The translations under genes and the position numbers were made by a program. The notes under the pieces were generated by a model, which ran no database searches, was not told the origin of the DNA, and saw only the letters and a list, made by a program, of their open reading frames with translations. Positions 33,221 to 44,841 of a stretch of 64,000 nt of DNA are shown piece by piece (position 1 is the stretch's first letter; every line of letters begins with the position of its first letter). Origin of the DNA: Triticum aestivum. Its lineage: Eukaryota > Streptophyta > Magnoliopsida > Poales > Poaceae. The stretch is from positions 248,481,099 to 248,545,098 of the forward strand of contig NC_057804.1 in the NCBI RefSeq assembly GCF_018294505.1, given 5' to 3'.

Positions 33221-33674
33221 TGACAGGCCCTAGTTGTGGTTGTCACTGAATTCTCACATGAACAGAGGAAAAACAGAGCATTTGTGGGGAATTTTGGGGT
33301 TGATTCATTCAGGTCTGAAGCATGGTAGCTAGGGTTTTCGCCAGCCGGGACATGGCGGCTATAAGGGCCAAGCCCAGAATAATCTAGAATACCCTCTCCA
33401 CAAGCCGAAGGAGGGTTTATAAAGAGAAATTCAGTGCAAAAGTAGAAAGTGACAGGTTCAGCGGGTAAGAACAGTGCAGTAACTTTTTAAAAGTAAAGGG
33501 ACAACGCCTTGAGCCGTCCAGATGAAGATCTACGGTCGAGAACGCGTCACTGCAGCGAAGCGGTAAGTTCTTCCAATCATTGTTTGATCACAGATCGACG
33601 GCTGACGCGTATCCAGGCAAAACTCAACAGCACTATATCTGATCAGATGAACCGCAGCAGTAATAGGCCTGACA
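33221..33674 (-). repeat. 3' LTR of the Reina-like element
   Basis: 454 bp; minus strand TGTCAGGCCTATTACTGC...GGGCCTGTCA. It has a TATA-like TTATAAA (minus) near 33417-33423. It differs from the 5' LTR by scattered substitutions. Confidence 0.9.
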
Positions 33675-33687
33675 ATTCCCCCCTTCT
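33675..33687 (-). other. Polypurine tract of the Reina-like element
   Basis: Minus strand AGAAGGGGGGAAT directly before the 3' LTR. Confidence 0.8.
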
Positions 33688-33703
33688 AACAACAGACTTG
33701 CCC

Positions 33704-34330
33704 TCAAGGATGGAATTCAAGAAATTTTTTTTGTATAAAAGCCGCATCTTCCCAAGTTACGTTCTCCATGGGTAGGTTGATCCATTTGATACACCACTGC
33801 ACAACAGGAATGCTAATGTCACCCTGGACTCGTGGGATCAATCTTCTTTCAAGCAGTGTTTTCGGCTGAATGAGGATGTGACCGTGTTCATCCAAGAGTG
33901 GCAATGTTGGATTAGGTACGGCCTCAGGACCAATGTGCTTTTTGAGTTGGCTGACATGGAAGGTGGGATGAAGTTGATAGCCCTCAAGCAGGAGGAGCCG
34001 ATAAGCCACAACTCCAATTCTCTCCATGACTCTGAAAGGCCCATAGTACTTGGAATGAAGTTTCAAATGTCTGTGTATACTCAAACTGGTGTGTCTGTAT
34101 GGTTGCAGTTTGACATAGACCATATCTCCAACTGCAAGTTGTCTCTCTGATCTCTTCTTGTCTCCAAAGAACTTCATTCTTTCTTGTGCTTTGAGCAAGT
34201 TGTCCTTAATCTGTTGGGCTATTGTGTCCCTGTCCAATTGAGCTTGGTGATCTTCTCCTTCCACTAGTGGTAACATCATTTTTGCAATTAGGGGAGGAGG
34301 TCTTGCATACAGAGCTTGAAACGGGGTCAT
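33704..34330 (-). pseudogene. Integrase C-terminal part with chromodomain
   Basis: The 208-codon frame starts MTPFQALYARPPPLI (the end of the integrase core; TPFQALYG is the family norm), continues with KFFGDKKRSERQLAVGDMVYVKLQPYR and KYYGPFRVMERIG (the GPF/Y module, residues about 88-106), HPTFHVSQLKK, and ends with a chromodomain-like stretch ERRLIPRVQGDIS...KWINLPMENVTWEDA. In chromoviruses such domains can direct integration by chromatin binding. It is in a different frame from the integrase core upstream, so pol is broken here. Confidence 0.82.
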
Positions 34331-34531
34331 TTTCAGAGAAGTGTGGAAAGTGGTGTTGTACCACCATTAGGCCATGGAGAGCCAAGTATGCCATTTCTTG
34401 GGATGAGAAAAAGCCATGCATCTTAAGTAGTTTTCCTGACACTGGTTCACTCTCTTAGTTTGACCATCTGATTGGGGGTGGTAGGAAGTACTCATGTGTA
34501 ATTTGACTCCCATTTTGGTGAACAAATGTTG

Positions 34532-35203
34532 CTAGAGATGACTAGTGAAAATCCTATCTCTGTATGTCACTATGACAGTGGGCAGACCATGTAATCTGAA
34601 TATATTGTCAGTGAAGGCTTGTGCTACTATCTTTACAGTAATGGGGTGCCTCATAGCAACAAAATGAGCATATTTGGTGAAACGATCCACCACCACTATC
34701 ATGTCTTTGTGTTCAGATTTAGGCAGTCCTTCCACAAAATCCATGCTAATGTGAGTCCAAGCAAAGTCTGGAACTTGGAGGGGTTGTAGCAAGCCAGGAG
34801 GGTGCACATGTTGAGCTTTGTTCAATTGACAGACAGGGCACCGTTGAACAAAAGTTTGCACAACTTTCCTCATGCCAGGCCATGTAAAAAGGATTTTTAG
34901 TCTGTGATAAGTTGCTCTTTCACCAGAGTGTCCTCCTAATTCTGATTTGTGAAAAGAAGTGAGCAAGGAAGTTTTCAGTTCACTTTTGTTGCCAATCATG
35001 ATTTTTCCCTTGTACCTGAGCACTCCACTGGTAAGAGTGTAAGGAGGATGGGTAGTTGGATCTATTGCTAGTTTAGCAATAAGATCAGAACATTTAGTGT
35101 CCCCCTTGTAACTGTTCACAACTTCAGTAATCCAGGATGGGATTGCAGTGCTAGAGCCTAAAACATTGAGAGCATATTTAACTCTAGAGAGAGCATCAGC
35201 CAC
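34532..35203 (-). pseudogene. Integrase zinc finger and core
   Basis: The frame starts MADALSRVKYAL (end of RNase H region), then FHKSELGGHSGERATYHRLK with CPVCQ further on (HHCC zinc finger), and the core with SMDFVEGLPKSEHKDMIVVVDRFTKYAH (first catalytic D in MDF) and HGLPTVIVTYRDRIFTS, where the family norm is VSDRD; the S is replaced by T and D by Y at the second catalytic position (TYRD). That change alone would disable the enzyme. The frame ends before the catalytic E. Confidence 0.85.
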
Positions 35204-36069
35204 TCTGTTTCTTTACCTTTCTTGTATTCCACTATGAACTTGTAACCCATTAATTTAATGAGAAGTTTGTGATGGATCCCTTCAGTTACTTTTTGCTCTT
35301 GTATGTATTTCGAACTCTGCTGGTCAGTTCTGATAATCAGAGAGGATGAAGCAAAGTAATGCTTCCATTTCTTAATTGCTTCAATGATTGCCAGTGCCTC
35401 TTTGTCATAGGTGGACCAGCCAGCAGCTTTAGGGCCCAGGGCTTTGCTCATATATGCAATAGGTTGTCCCTTCTGCATTAGTACTGCTCCAATTCCATAT
35501 CCAGAAGCATCAGCTTCCAATACAAAGGGCAAGGAAAAATCAGGTAAGGCAAGGACTGGGGCAGAAGTCATCCTGTCCTTTAATTGCTGGAAAGCAGCCT
35601 GTTGTGTTTCAGTCCATGTAAATCCATCCTTTTTCAATGCATCAAACAGTGGCTTGCAAATCAGTCCATAATTCTGACCAAACCTCCTGTAATACCCAGC
35701 TAATCCCAAGAAACTTCTCAAGTGTGTCACATTCTGAGGTGTGGGCCAGTTTATGATTGCTTCTACTTTAGCAGGTTCTATGGATACTCCCTTGTCAGTG
35801 ATTACATAGCCCAAATATTCCACTTTGTTTTGTGCAAATGTGCACTTAGAGAGCTTTGCATATAATTGATGTTTCCTAAGTGCTTCCAGAACCAGGGCCA
35901 CATGTTCCAAGTGCTCCTTGTATGTTTTACTAAACATGAGGATATCATCAAAGAAAACTAGCACACAGTGTCTCAGGAGAGGCCCCAATACAGTATGCAT
36001 GCGTCCTATAAATGTAGGAGGACCATTTTTCACTCCAAAGGGCATTACTAGGAACTCAAATAGACCCAT
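35158..36069 (-). pseudogene. Reverse transcriptase (C-terminal part) and RNase H
   Basis: The frame reads [20 protein letters not shown], then VFFDDILMFSKT (catalytic box; the usual form is YIDDIL, both aspartates kept), the connection FLGLAGYYRRF, and RNase H with VLEADASGYGIGAVLMQ (first catalytic D), STYDKEALAI and FIIRTDQQS-like LIIRTDQQSSKY. An overlap of about 46 bp with the integrase frame, in another frame, marks a frameshift near 35203. Confidence 0.88.
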
Positions 36070-36074
36070 GGTGT

Positions 36075-36646
36075 GTGCTAAAAGCAGTTTTCTCTATGTC
36101 TCCTTCTTTCATTCTGATTTGGTGATAACCACTCCTTAGATCCAGTTTGGTGAATATTTTTGCTCCATTAAGTTCATCCAAAAGATCCTCAATCATGGGT
36201 ATAGGATACTTGTTCTTGATTGTGTGTGTATTCAGTCTTCTGTAGTCAATTCATAATCTTCAAGTCATGTCTTTTTTCTTCACCAGGATAGCAGGAGAGG
36301 AGTATGGACTGTGACTTAATCTTATAATCCCTTTATGGCGAAGATCTTTAATGATTTCATCTAAAGCATTTTTCTGGTGATGTGGCAACCTGTATCCTCT
36401 CTGATTTATAACTGGGGCTCCAGGCTCCATGTTGATTGCATGGTCACATTCTCTCTGAGGAGGTAGACCAGTAGGCTCTGCAAAAACATCTTTGAAGTTC
36501 TCTAAGATTGTAGTAATTCCAGGTTTTTGCACAGAGTCATTTAGGGTGTCTAGTTGCACTTGCATCCACATCAGGGCTCCAGTGAGCATGTCATCCAATA
36601 TATTTTCCATATCTTGCAGCAGAGGAGTACAGGGGCTTGTTGGCAA
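36075..36646 (-). pseudogene. Reverse transcriptase N-terminal part
   Basis: The open segment 36260-36646 holds FKDVFAEPTGLPPQRECDHAI and YSSPAILVKKKD. From 36260 to 36075 the domain goes on (a stop after KKDMT, then DYRRLN, then [13 protein letters not shown] with the first catalytic D) in a frame broken by stops. Confidence 0.82.
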
Positions 36647-36650
36647 GCTC

Positions 36651-37814
36651 TCATCCAGGAAGGGTTATTTGTTTTCCATTGGAATGTTTGATTCCCAACT
36701 TCATGTTAGGCAGATAAAAAATGACAAGATTGTGCTTATACATCGAGTCAGCTCCAAGTATGATATCATATCCAGTGAGTTTCAACATCCTGAAATCAGA
36801 CTCTAATTCCACTCCTTGGATAGTGTATTTGGTGTTGTAGAGAGAGAAATCACTGTATAATTTTCCCCCATTTGCTACAGTCACTTGAACTTGTTTCACT
36901 GGTGTGGCAGGGCATCCAGATTGTAAAGCTAGAGCAGGGGAAATGAAAGTGGTAGTGCTTCCACTATCCACTAAAGCCAGGCCTACTGTGTTTCCAATTT
37001 GGACTTGCAGAGTAAAAGTGTGTTTCTTTTTGTCTTCAGGTACTCCTGTAGCAGCATGCATAGAAATTTTGAGCTCTTGGTGATCAGGAGGTTCTTCATC
37101 CACATCTGACTGTACCTCCTCTGCATCTACAATGTAGATGATGTCAGGATTTTCCACTTGTTCTTGCAGTGCTTGAATGTGAGCTTTTTGTGACATCTTG
37201 CACACCTGCTTGTGCCCTGGAAACCATGGCTCGCTGCATTTATAACAAATGCCCTTTTCTCTAGCTTGTTGTATAACAGCAGCAGGAGATGTACTTGCAG
37301 GAACTACAGGTTTAGAAACTTCCCTTGGAGTTCCTCTTCTATAGTTGGGCACATAGGACTTCTGAGTAGTAGGAGGAGGGCAAGATTTCTCAATTATTCT
37401 GGCTAACCACATAGCTTTGGTCATGTCAGTAGGTTCTAAACATTCCAGGTGACTTTGGATATAAGGGTTCAGGCCTGCAATGAAACTATGCATGTAATAG
37501 TCATCTGGTACTGCAGGGTTGTCCCTCCTCATCAAGTTCATATGTTGTTCAAACTCAGCTATGTATTGAGTAACTGAAGTTTGCTGAGTTAACTTGTGGA
37601 AGGCTTTCACATTTTCATACACAGATGTTATGGCAAATCTTTGTGTAACGGCAGAGCAGAACTTGTGCCAAGGAGTATGATAAGCAATGAAACCAATACC
37701 TCTCCACCATTGTATAGCTTCTCCTTTCAAGTAAGAAACTGTTATCTTAGTCCTTTGTTCAATTGGTGTCCTTGCAGCTGAGAAATATTGTTCAATGTTC
37801 TGTATCCACTGCAT
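36651..37814 (-). pseudogene. gag (main part) and protease
   Basis: The 387-codon open frame starts MQWIQNIEQYFSAARTP, contains the retrotransposon gag core (WWRGIGFIAYHTPWHKF, FEQHMNLMRRD), a zinc knuckle CYKCSEPWFPGHKQVC (CX2CX8HX3C type seen in Reina-like gag), and the protease active site LALVDSGSTTTFIS (DSG) followed by GYDIILGADSM. It is the longest intact frame of the element. It joins the upstream gag part by a frameshift near 37800-37812. Confidence 0.88.
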
Positions 37815-38429
37815 CTACTCCATCAAAGTCAGCAATGTTTAACTTTGCAGGTTTGACACACAGGAGGTTTCTTCTGACTTCAGGTATATAAGATTTGTTT
37901 CTTTCCCTTCTACCCTCTGCTTCAGGTAATTCCTCCACTGTCATACACTGTTTTATGACTTGCCCTTGCTGCTGTTGAGAAGTGTGGAATTCCTGCTTGT
38001 TAACAGCATGGTTAGGATGCATATAAGGGCCCTTAGGAGTGCCATCCATATTCAGTTCTCTGCATGTTGCTTTGTCCACTAGAACAGCAGATCCCACAAT
38101 TGCAGGGTCATGTTTATAGTAGGAGATTGGTTGTTCGGCAGTTGCTTTGGTCTCCCTGGAGGAACAACTATGCTTCCCTACCCTGATAATGGATCAGATC
38201 TTTCTTCCTCCTCATCTTCTTCTTCCCCTGACTGCTCTGCAGTTAACTTCAGCAGGATGGTTTGAATTTTCTTGAAATTTGTTTGTATGCTGGCGAAGTT
38301 CTTGTTGACCGAATCAGTGAAATGATAAAACTCCTTTCTATCTTCCTCTCATTCTTGCCGGAGTGTTTTGATGTCAAGTTGCAGATATTCAAGCTCCAAA
38401 CACCCTGTATCTTGGGTCTCACCTGCCAT
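37792..38429 (-). pseudogene. gag N-terminal part
   Basis: ATG at 38429 opens MAGETQDTGCLELEYLQLD; a TGA follows after KTLRQE and a TAG after SDPLSG. The frame 37792-38097 then carries KPAKLNIADFDGVD, which should lead directly into the WIQNIEQYF of the next segment but is in another frame. A likely coiled coil (KEFYHFTDSVNKNFASIQT) lies in between. Confidence 0.7.
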
Positions 38430-38739
38430 GTCTTCAGGGTTTTTGTTGATCATCACTTGCAGATCCGGTCAAGGGACGAGTTTGAGGGGGGAACGGAAGG
38501 AATTTTACACCGATCACCCGGAAACCAACCACACCAGCTCGATTTCGCCACTCAGATCGGTGGAAATCCGCGTCGCCACACAAACAGCATTGAAAGGGAG
38601 GGTTGGGTGGGATTTTGCACTGAAGAAATTTTCTTCAGAAACCACTACTCCACCTTTCTGCTGCCGATCAACCGCCGCCCGAACACCAGATCGGAGCCCA
38701 GATTGGATCTGGTCTCAAATTCGCCTCCAAGGACTACAA

Positions 38740-38758
38740 CCTACGCTCTGTATACCAC
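38740..38758 (-). other. Primer-binding site of the Reina-like element
   Basis: Minus strand TGGTATACAGAGCGTAGG begins one base from the 5' LTR. It matches the initiator tRNA-Met complement TGGTATCAGAGC with one extra A. Confidence 0.65.
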
Positions 38759-38759
38759 T

Positions 38760-39213
38760 TGACAAGCCCTAGTTGTGGCTGTCACTGAATTCTCACACGA
38801 ACAGAGGTAAAACAGAGAATTTGTGGGGAATTTTGGGGTTGATTCATTCTGATCTGAAGCATGGTAGCTAGGGTTTTCGCCAGCCGGGACATGGCGGCTA
38901 CAAGGGCCAAGCCCAGAATAATCCATAATACCCTCTCCACAAGCTGAAGGAGAGTTTATAAAGAGAAATTCAGTGCAAAAGTAGAAAGCAACAGGTTCGA
39001 CAGGTAAGAACAGCACGGTAACTTTTTAAAAGTAAAGGGACAACGCCTTGAGCCGTCCAGATGAAGATCTACGGTCGAGAACGCGTCACTGCAACGAAGC
39101 GGTAAGTTCTTCTAGTCGTCGTTTGATCGCAGATCGACGGCTGACGCGCATCCAGGCAAAACTCAATAGCATTGTGCCTCATCAGATGAACCGCAGCAGT
39201 AACAGGCCTGACA
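38760..39213 (-). repeat. 5' LTR of the Reina-like element
   Basis: 454 bp, same length as 33221-33674; ends TGTCAGGCCTG and GGGCTTGTCA on the minus strand. Confidence 0.9.
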
Positions 39214-41952
39214 TGTTGCCGACGCGCGATGCCGGCTTGCTGTGCCGCACTGGCCCTCCCAAGCATCTTCTGTCAATGGTTAGAACTCATGTTCCCCTCT
39301 ATTTTCTCTTTGAATTTTCTTTTGTGACGGACGGGACTTGCAAAGCCAATAACTTGTTGATTGGCATGCCAATTGGAGATGATTTGAGGACTTCTTACGT
39401 GTTTGGTAGAAGGACATGAGAGGTCAAGGAGTTTCCATTGGGACATTAGGACATGCTCCTCCATCTCCTCCGCTGGACGACATCCAACATCGCTAGGTAA
39501 ATTCCAGTTTTTGCAAATTCTGGTTCTTGATGTTTAAAACTGGATGACACCCAACCCCTCTATTGTTCTATTTTTGCTTAAATCTGATTTGGTTGTTCAG
39601 TTCATGCACGTACGGACTGATGAAAAAAAATGGAAATGAAGAAGAAGAAAAGAAGAATAGCAATATTATCATATGCGAGGTTCGCTTTTGACCTCGGTTC
39701 CTAACCAATATTCGCTTCAAAATTCTGTCGGAGAGATTCACACTATCATTCATATTACGAATCTAGTTCACAACCAGTATTCTCTTTTATCTAATTATAT
39801 CAACAAAAGGAGTAATCTGAACTGAATTGATTCTATGTTAACAGTCTAACAGACATCTTGGATGTGTGAATTCTTTCTTCGGTCTGATAAGTAACCAATA
39901 ACTCATGGTATACTAGGATTTTCTCCATACATTTAGCACTTCCGCACTGAGAATAAAGCAAGTACTTCCACAACAAAGGTTGTTACCTCCAGGGTTTTTT
40001 GCCACCTATAATCCTTCCAGCATTAGGGACTGTCAATTGGTTCTGGACAACACAACAAAATAAATGTGCATATTGTCCACATCTACAGGAATGTATGGGC
40101 AAGAGAGCTTCATGCCCACAAATAATATCTCAGGCCGCTCCTTTTTGATGACAGAGATTCACACTACCATTTAATGAATATAGTTCCTAAGAAGTATTCT
40201 CTTTTATCTAATTATATGTACATCAATTAATAAGCAGTGTCTGAATAGACAGATGCTAGCCACAACCTTGCAAGGACACCACCGTGGCTCGGCAACACAC
40301 TTTCAGGCTTGCATCTCACTCCCTATGCAGCCACTCTCCAGTGGATGTTATTATTGTGGTAACTCCATGGAGTGGACTGATAGAACCTTCTTGTTGTTAT
40401 TACTCCATGAACTAATATGATCTCTCCATTGAACATTTTCTCCTAAAAACACCACACCGTCCTTTTGTTGTGTACTCTCATTTGGTTTCTTTGTCAACAT
40501 TGCCTATTCAAGCATTGGCAAGTGCAGTCAATGAGGAAAATTTAGCGGATCTGAAGGACCAACTCGATACAGTTGATGTTAAAAGTGGACCAATTACTGT
40601 ATTGAATAAATGCAACATGTAAGATTTAGAGTACTTTCACACGATAATGTTTTGCGCCAGTACTAGATGGCGCTGATGATCTTTATATGTTTCGGTGGGC
40701 CCTTGTGAAGGATCTTCACCTAAAGGCTCCTCATATTCTCAAGATTATTCAAGCAGTAAGCTGTGAGATGGATTTCTTTTTGGTTTCCCTTTTGTTTCAG
40801 AGAAAGCAACTAACTCTATGCTATATGGTTTCCCTTTTGTTGTTGAGCAACCAATTAACTGTATCTCCCAAGCAATTTACTCATACATTTGATTGGAAAG
40901 AGGCAACAACCATTTGTTCTGCGACACTACTATCTGACATTTACTCAATATTATACTAATCGTCAATGCTATAGAAGTGTTTGAAGCCCATTTTAGGTTA
41001 TGAGACTTTGTCCCAATTCCAGAGATGTACGAAATTTTGTAGTTTGTTGTATGACACTACTATGTGAGAAGCAATTTTTTTGACACTTACTTGAGTGTAT
41101 TGGATTGGGTATACTAATTATCCCTATGTATCAGTTTGTGGTGTGCGATTCTAATGTGTGCTTTTGCTGTTGTTGTCATTATCCTCAAGAGATGATTCAA
41201 ATGTTGGATTCATGGCTTGCTAGAATAGACGATTTGTGAATCCAATGTGTTATTTTACTATTGTTGTTAGGTTGTTATAATTCATCAAAGGCGGCTACTG
41301 AGTATACATACCGTGTTTATCTCGCCTGCCTTCTTAGGAAAAATCCTATACTCAAGGTAAGCTATTCTTTATTTACATTTAATTTGTTTCTTCCTGCTAT
41401 TTGTACAATTTGCTACATAAATCTTTTGACTACTTTCCTGAATTTTAGATCCTATTTGCACCGTTACCTGCATTTTGTATTCAGAACCATCTGCTAATTA
41501 AGTGTAGAAAAAGTACTTGCGAGTTCTGTTTGTTGACTGTGTCGTGATAGCTTCAGGCATTTAGTTGTATACTGCCAAAGTAGGCAAAAAATGTAGGTTC
41601 GATTAAGTGATCAGCATGCATGCATGAGCTACTTACTGTTATTCAGAGATGTAGTCTGACAGTAGAAACTTCATTTGCTCAGATGCTCACGGTATTGCAG
41701 AGAATGGCTCATTGTTTAGCCCAATTGTGACACATATCGTACCAGGCCAAAGTATTTTCCTTTTAGATTTATTATTCCATAGTTCCATAATGCCCATCAT
41801 TAGAAAGTTAATCAAGATAAGTTTGACATGCATGTACTGAAAAAACAAATCTCCGAGAGCAACCAATTATGTGAAACTTGCTGCCTCTCTTTTCTATGTC
41901 GTCTAAATGTATCTTTATATCTGATCACCGAGTTTTTTTCTCCCTATACCAG
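39214..41952 (+). other. Low-copy host sequence, possible decayed exons
   Basis: Most of this stretch is AT-rich and has no repeat family I recognise. A few segments look exon-like: 41271-41356 is bounded by ttag and gtaagc and reads CYNSSKAATEYTYRVYLACL; 40660-40771 reads DGADDLYMFRWALVKDLHLKAP; 40510-40610 reads AVNEENLADLKDQLDTVD. They may be upstream exons of the membrane-protein pseudogene that follows, or of another gene. I cannot tie them to a family. The rest (39460-40500, 40780-41260, 41360-41940) shows nothing I can name. Confidence 0.35.
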
Positions 41953-42771
41953 GTATCATCCGAAGGGGCGACATACCCAATTCTCGGATTCCTCAAGCAA
42001 TAGATGTAGTGTTGTCAGTCTTTGAAGATGCGAATCTGTCTGCTCCTAGGCAACAACAGAGGGATGATTGGGATGTAAAAAAGCCATAGTGTATTGAGGC
42101 TTAGTGGAGTCAGTCACTAGCCTCTCCATTGTTTGAACAACAGCATCAAGCGGCGCCAAAACATGTCAGTTACTTCCATCTTGGGCATAGCCAACCTTAT
42201 TGGTGGACCGGCTCTCATTTTTCAGAATGTAACAAACTTCTCTCCTGTCTAAATTTTCAAATTATTTTACTAAACATTACAAAAAAACTCACACCCAAAA
42301 CTCCAAAAACTGACATATCATTTTCTTGTGGATATCAGATTGCTGATCTGAGAGACATCCGAGACATGAACGAGGAAAAAATGAGAAGGTCGGCCACTAT
42401 TGGCTCAAACTCAGGAGGCGGTCGAAAGCCCGACTCCACATGGTCCTAGCACTACTGTCACACATGGTATTTGGGTCACTTCCACCAGTGCTCTACGGGT
42501 TGTCATTCCGCGAGAGCAATGACGGGGAGAACAAGATGATGAACGTCGCCGGTGCTTCGCTCGCCTGCATCGCGCTACTTGCGCTCGAGACGTGCATGTC
42601 CACAGAAGAGCCATGACATACTTCAAGACTCTAATTTACTACCTGACCATCGCCGTGAGCTTGTCTGGGATATTGTACAATATCAGTGTGCTGATCACGA
42701 GGCTTCCCAAACACTTTGGCACCATCGATCTAGGTGGTGCATTGGCTCCTCATGCTTCTCTGGGCCTGTAG
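41953..42771 (+). pseudogene. Membrane protein pseudogene, ER-body membrane protein (MEB)/VIT-like
   Basis: Exon one (about 41953-42228, after ctataccag) reads DDWDVK then, after a one-base shift, KAIVY-stop-GLVESVTSLSIV, and after another shift SILGIANLIGGPALIFQN, ending before gtaac. Exon two (about 42339-42771, after gatatcag) reads IADLRDIRDMNEE, then shifted, HMVFGSLPPVLYGLSFRESND, AGASLACIALLAL, and shifted again, MTYFKTLIYYLTIAVSLSGILY, ending TAG. The pattern (IVYGG..ES.TSL, ANLIGG, PP.YG.SFR, FKT..YY) matches my memory of plant MEB-type relatives of vacuolar iron transporters. TGA at 42095-42097, another TGA, and at least three frameshifts make it a pseudogene. Confidence 0.55.
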
Positions 42772-43280
42772 TTCTCTCATTTAGGTCGTGCACATACGTC
42801 TGCCTAGGACTCAATCTGATGGCTTAAGTTCCTCGGAGCACTGATGGTATAAAAATAGAAGACATGTGTGAGTTCAAGAGAAAGTGCATGAAGAAACATC
42901 TGAATCTTTTTGAGTTGCTACCTGCTGTTTTGTTGAAATTCTGGTGTACATACTATCATTTATGTCAAAATGTGTGATCTTGGTCAGTCGAGTTCATCTA
43001 TATCGTGGAATATTACTATCAGTTATTTTAGAGCAGGAAAAATAACAAGTCCAGTCTTCCCTTCCTTTTTTCTAAGGAAAAAGATGCCATTCTTTGGAAG
43101 ATTGTGAAGAAAGCAGCCTGTTTGCTTCCTATCAATTTATGATCTATAGCTAATGTTATGTTTTGTTTTAAAAACACATTAATTTGTAGACACCTGAAGT
43201 TTTTGTATTCTGTGATATAACATTTTGCATCAAATATGTCGGGTGGTAGGTGAGACATATGCCAACAGGTGGCTAATCAT
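42772..43280 (+). other. Intergenic sequence right of the pseudogene
   Basis: AT-rich, no ORF, RNA gene or known repeat recognised. The last bases (atcat, 43276-43280) flank the next LTR. Confidence 0.5.
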
Positions 43281-44391
43281 TGTGGGAGCTAGTAAGACAT
43301 CGCCGATGCCTGGAAACGGGATAAGGCAAAGACATGCACGCCGGCAATCTTACCCAGGTTCGGGGCTCTCCTAGGAGATAACACCCCTAGTCCAGCTCTG
43401 CGGGGTCTCCGCATGATCACTAGATCAACAAGTAGCTACAAGATGCTCCTCGAGCTGTTTAGCTAGAGGAAGAAGAAGGGCAAGGCTAGCACTCCTCTTC
43501 CCTCTATGTGGTGTCTAAAACTCTAAGAGATCAACCCTTTGCATGGGTGCCTTGGGGGGTTTATATAGGCCTACCCCCAGGGGTACAATGATAATCTGGC
43601 TAGATGTGGGTCCAAGTCGTCAGTGTCTATGGCCGCCGGCTTCTCTGCCGGCCGCTGGGGCCCGCCGACTGGTAGGTCCCGCCGGCTGCCGGCCTCTTGG
43701 CCGACAGGCTGGGCCCACCGCCCGGGGGTCTTGTCGGCTGCTGGTTACTGTGGCCTTACTCTTGGTGATGATGGCTTTGTCGGGGTAAGCATGGCTATAG
43801 TACCGCCGCCTGGTGGGCCTTTACTGTAGCCTTAGCCTGTCTCGTCTGGTTAATGGTGCACAAACTTTCAAGGCAGGGGCAAGCCAGCTGCTGGGAGCCG
43901 GCCTCCCCCCAAGCCGACTGGCCAAGTCCAGCCGCCCTCCTGTATCTCTCTGGAAGGAGGGGCCCGCCGCCTGCGGGCCGTACTGACAGCCTGTCGTGGG
44001 CGACATCATGGTCAACGTGGCAACAGTGTTGCGTCTGACGGGGAATGGCCGCCTCGTATGGTGCACTGTGGCCATGCTTGCTCTGGGATTCGGGGGTGGC
44101 AGGCTTCACTGTAGCCATGCCCTATCTCATCACCGTCATGGGGGTGCAAACTTTGAGAGTATAGGTCAGGCCGCCTGCTAGGAGTCGGCCACGTTGGTGT
44201 CCGGCTGCTAGGAGTCGGCCCACTTCGAGAGGGCTCATAGAGCCTTGCCGCCTTCCAGCAGTCGGCCGATGGGTCAGCCGGCCAAGAGAAGGCGGCCTTG
44301 CGTCTTGGATGTTTGAGGGCCCAGTCGGCCCGATATTTTTTGAAGAGCCAGGGGGAGCCGGTTAGGCTCCCCGTGGTCATTTACTCCGACA
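43281..44391 (-). repeat. 3' LTR of the second Tat-type element
   Basis: 1111 bp. Minus strand TGTCGGAGTAAATGACC...TACTAGCTCCCACA. The plus text ggtttatataggcc (43558-43571) reads as a TATA box on the minus strand. A polypurine tract (cttcggggactac, minus) lies at 44392-44404. GC content is high. Confidence 0.82.
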
Positions 44392-44831
44392 GTAGTCCCC
44401 GAAGCTGGTCGGGCTTTGCGGCTGAAAGGGGAACAAGAAGCCCAAGCAGCTTCCTATCTTGAAGAGCCGACAGCTAGGAGTCGGCCACAACCAGTCGCGC
44501 CATCTGGAAAGTTTTGGAGTCTGAAGGCGGGAACCAGATGGCGCGCACGCCGGGCGTCGGGCCGGACGCCCGCTGTCCGCGCACGACGCGACACCTATCG
44601 GCTGGACCAGCCTGCTGGCCCACGCACACAATGGGACGTCGCTATAGGCTGGGGCCCGCCACTACCATGCCTCGGCCCACGTGCGGATCCTCTGTGGCCG
44701 AGGCAGATGGTTGGCCTTCCAGTGGCAGTTATCGCACGCCGTTAAGGCACAATAATCGCGGGTCATGGGGGAGTGGCCGCAGTTAATCCCACGTCCCCCA
44801 CTTCCTGCCCCCTCGGCTTCGTCGCTCTGAG

Positions 44832-44841
44832 GCTATAAATA
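44832..44841 (+). promoter_or_regulatory. TATA box of the antisense gene
   Basis: gctataaata, 190 bp before the ATG at 45033, on the strand of the antisense gene and not of the retroelement. GC-rich sequence with CT-rich tracts follows, like a plant 5' UTR. Confidence 0.6.

Larger units (their letters stand above)
33221..39213 (-). mobile_element. Complete chromovirus Ty3/gypsy element (Reina-like)
   Basis: 5993 bp with two 454-bp LTRs, primer site, gag-protease, reverse transcriptase, RNase H, integrase and a C-terminal chromodomain, then a polypurine tract. Flanks are agttg (33216-33220) and tgttg (39214-39218), a 5-bp target duplication with one mismatch. Short LTRs, small size and chromodomain fit the Reina clade. 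Several frameshifts and stops mean it is no longer autonomous, but it is structurally whole and not interrupted. Confidence 0.85.

Noticed and set aside
32696..33246. Proline- or glycine/arginine-rich frames on both strands
   Set aside because: GC-rich repeat composition, no start context or conserved motif; kept only as GC-rich host sequence.
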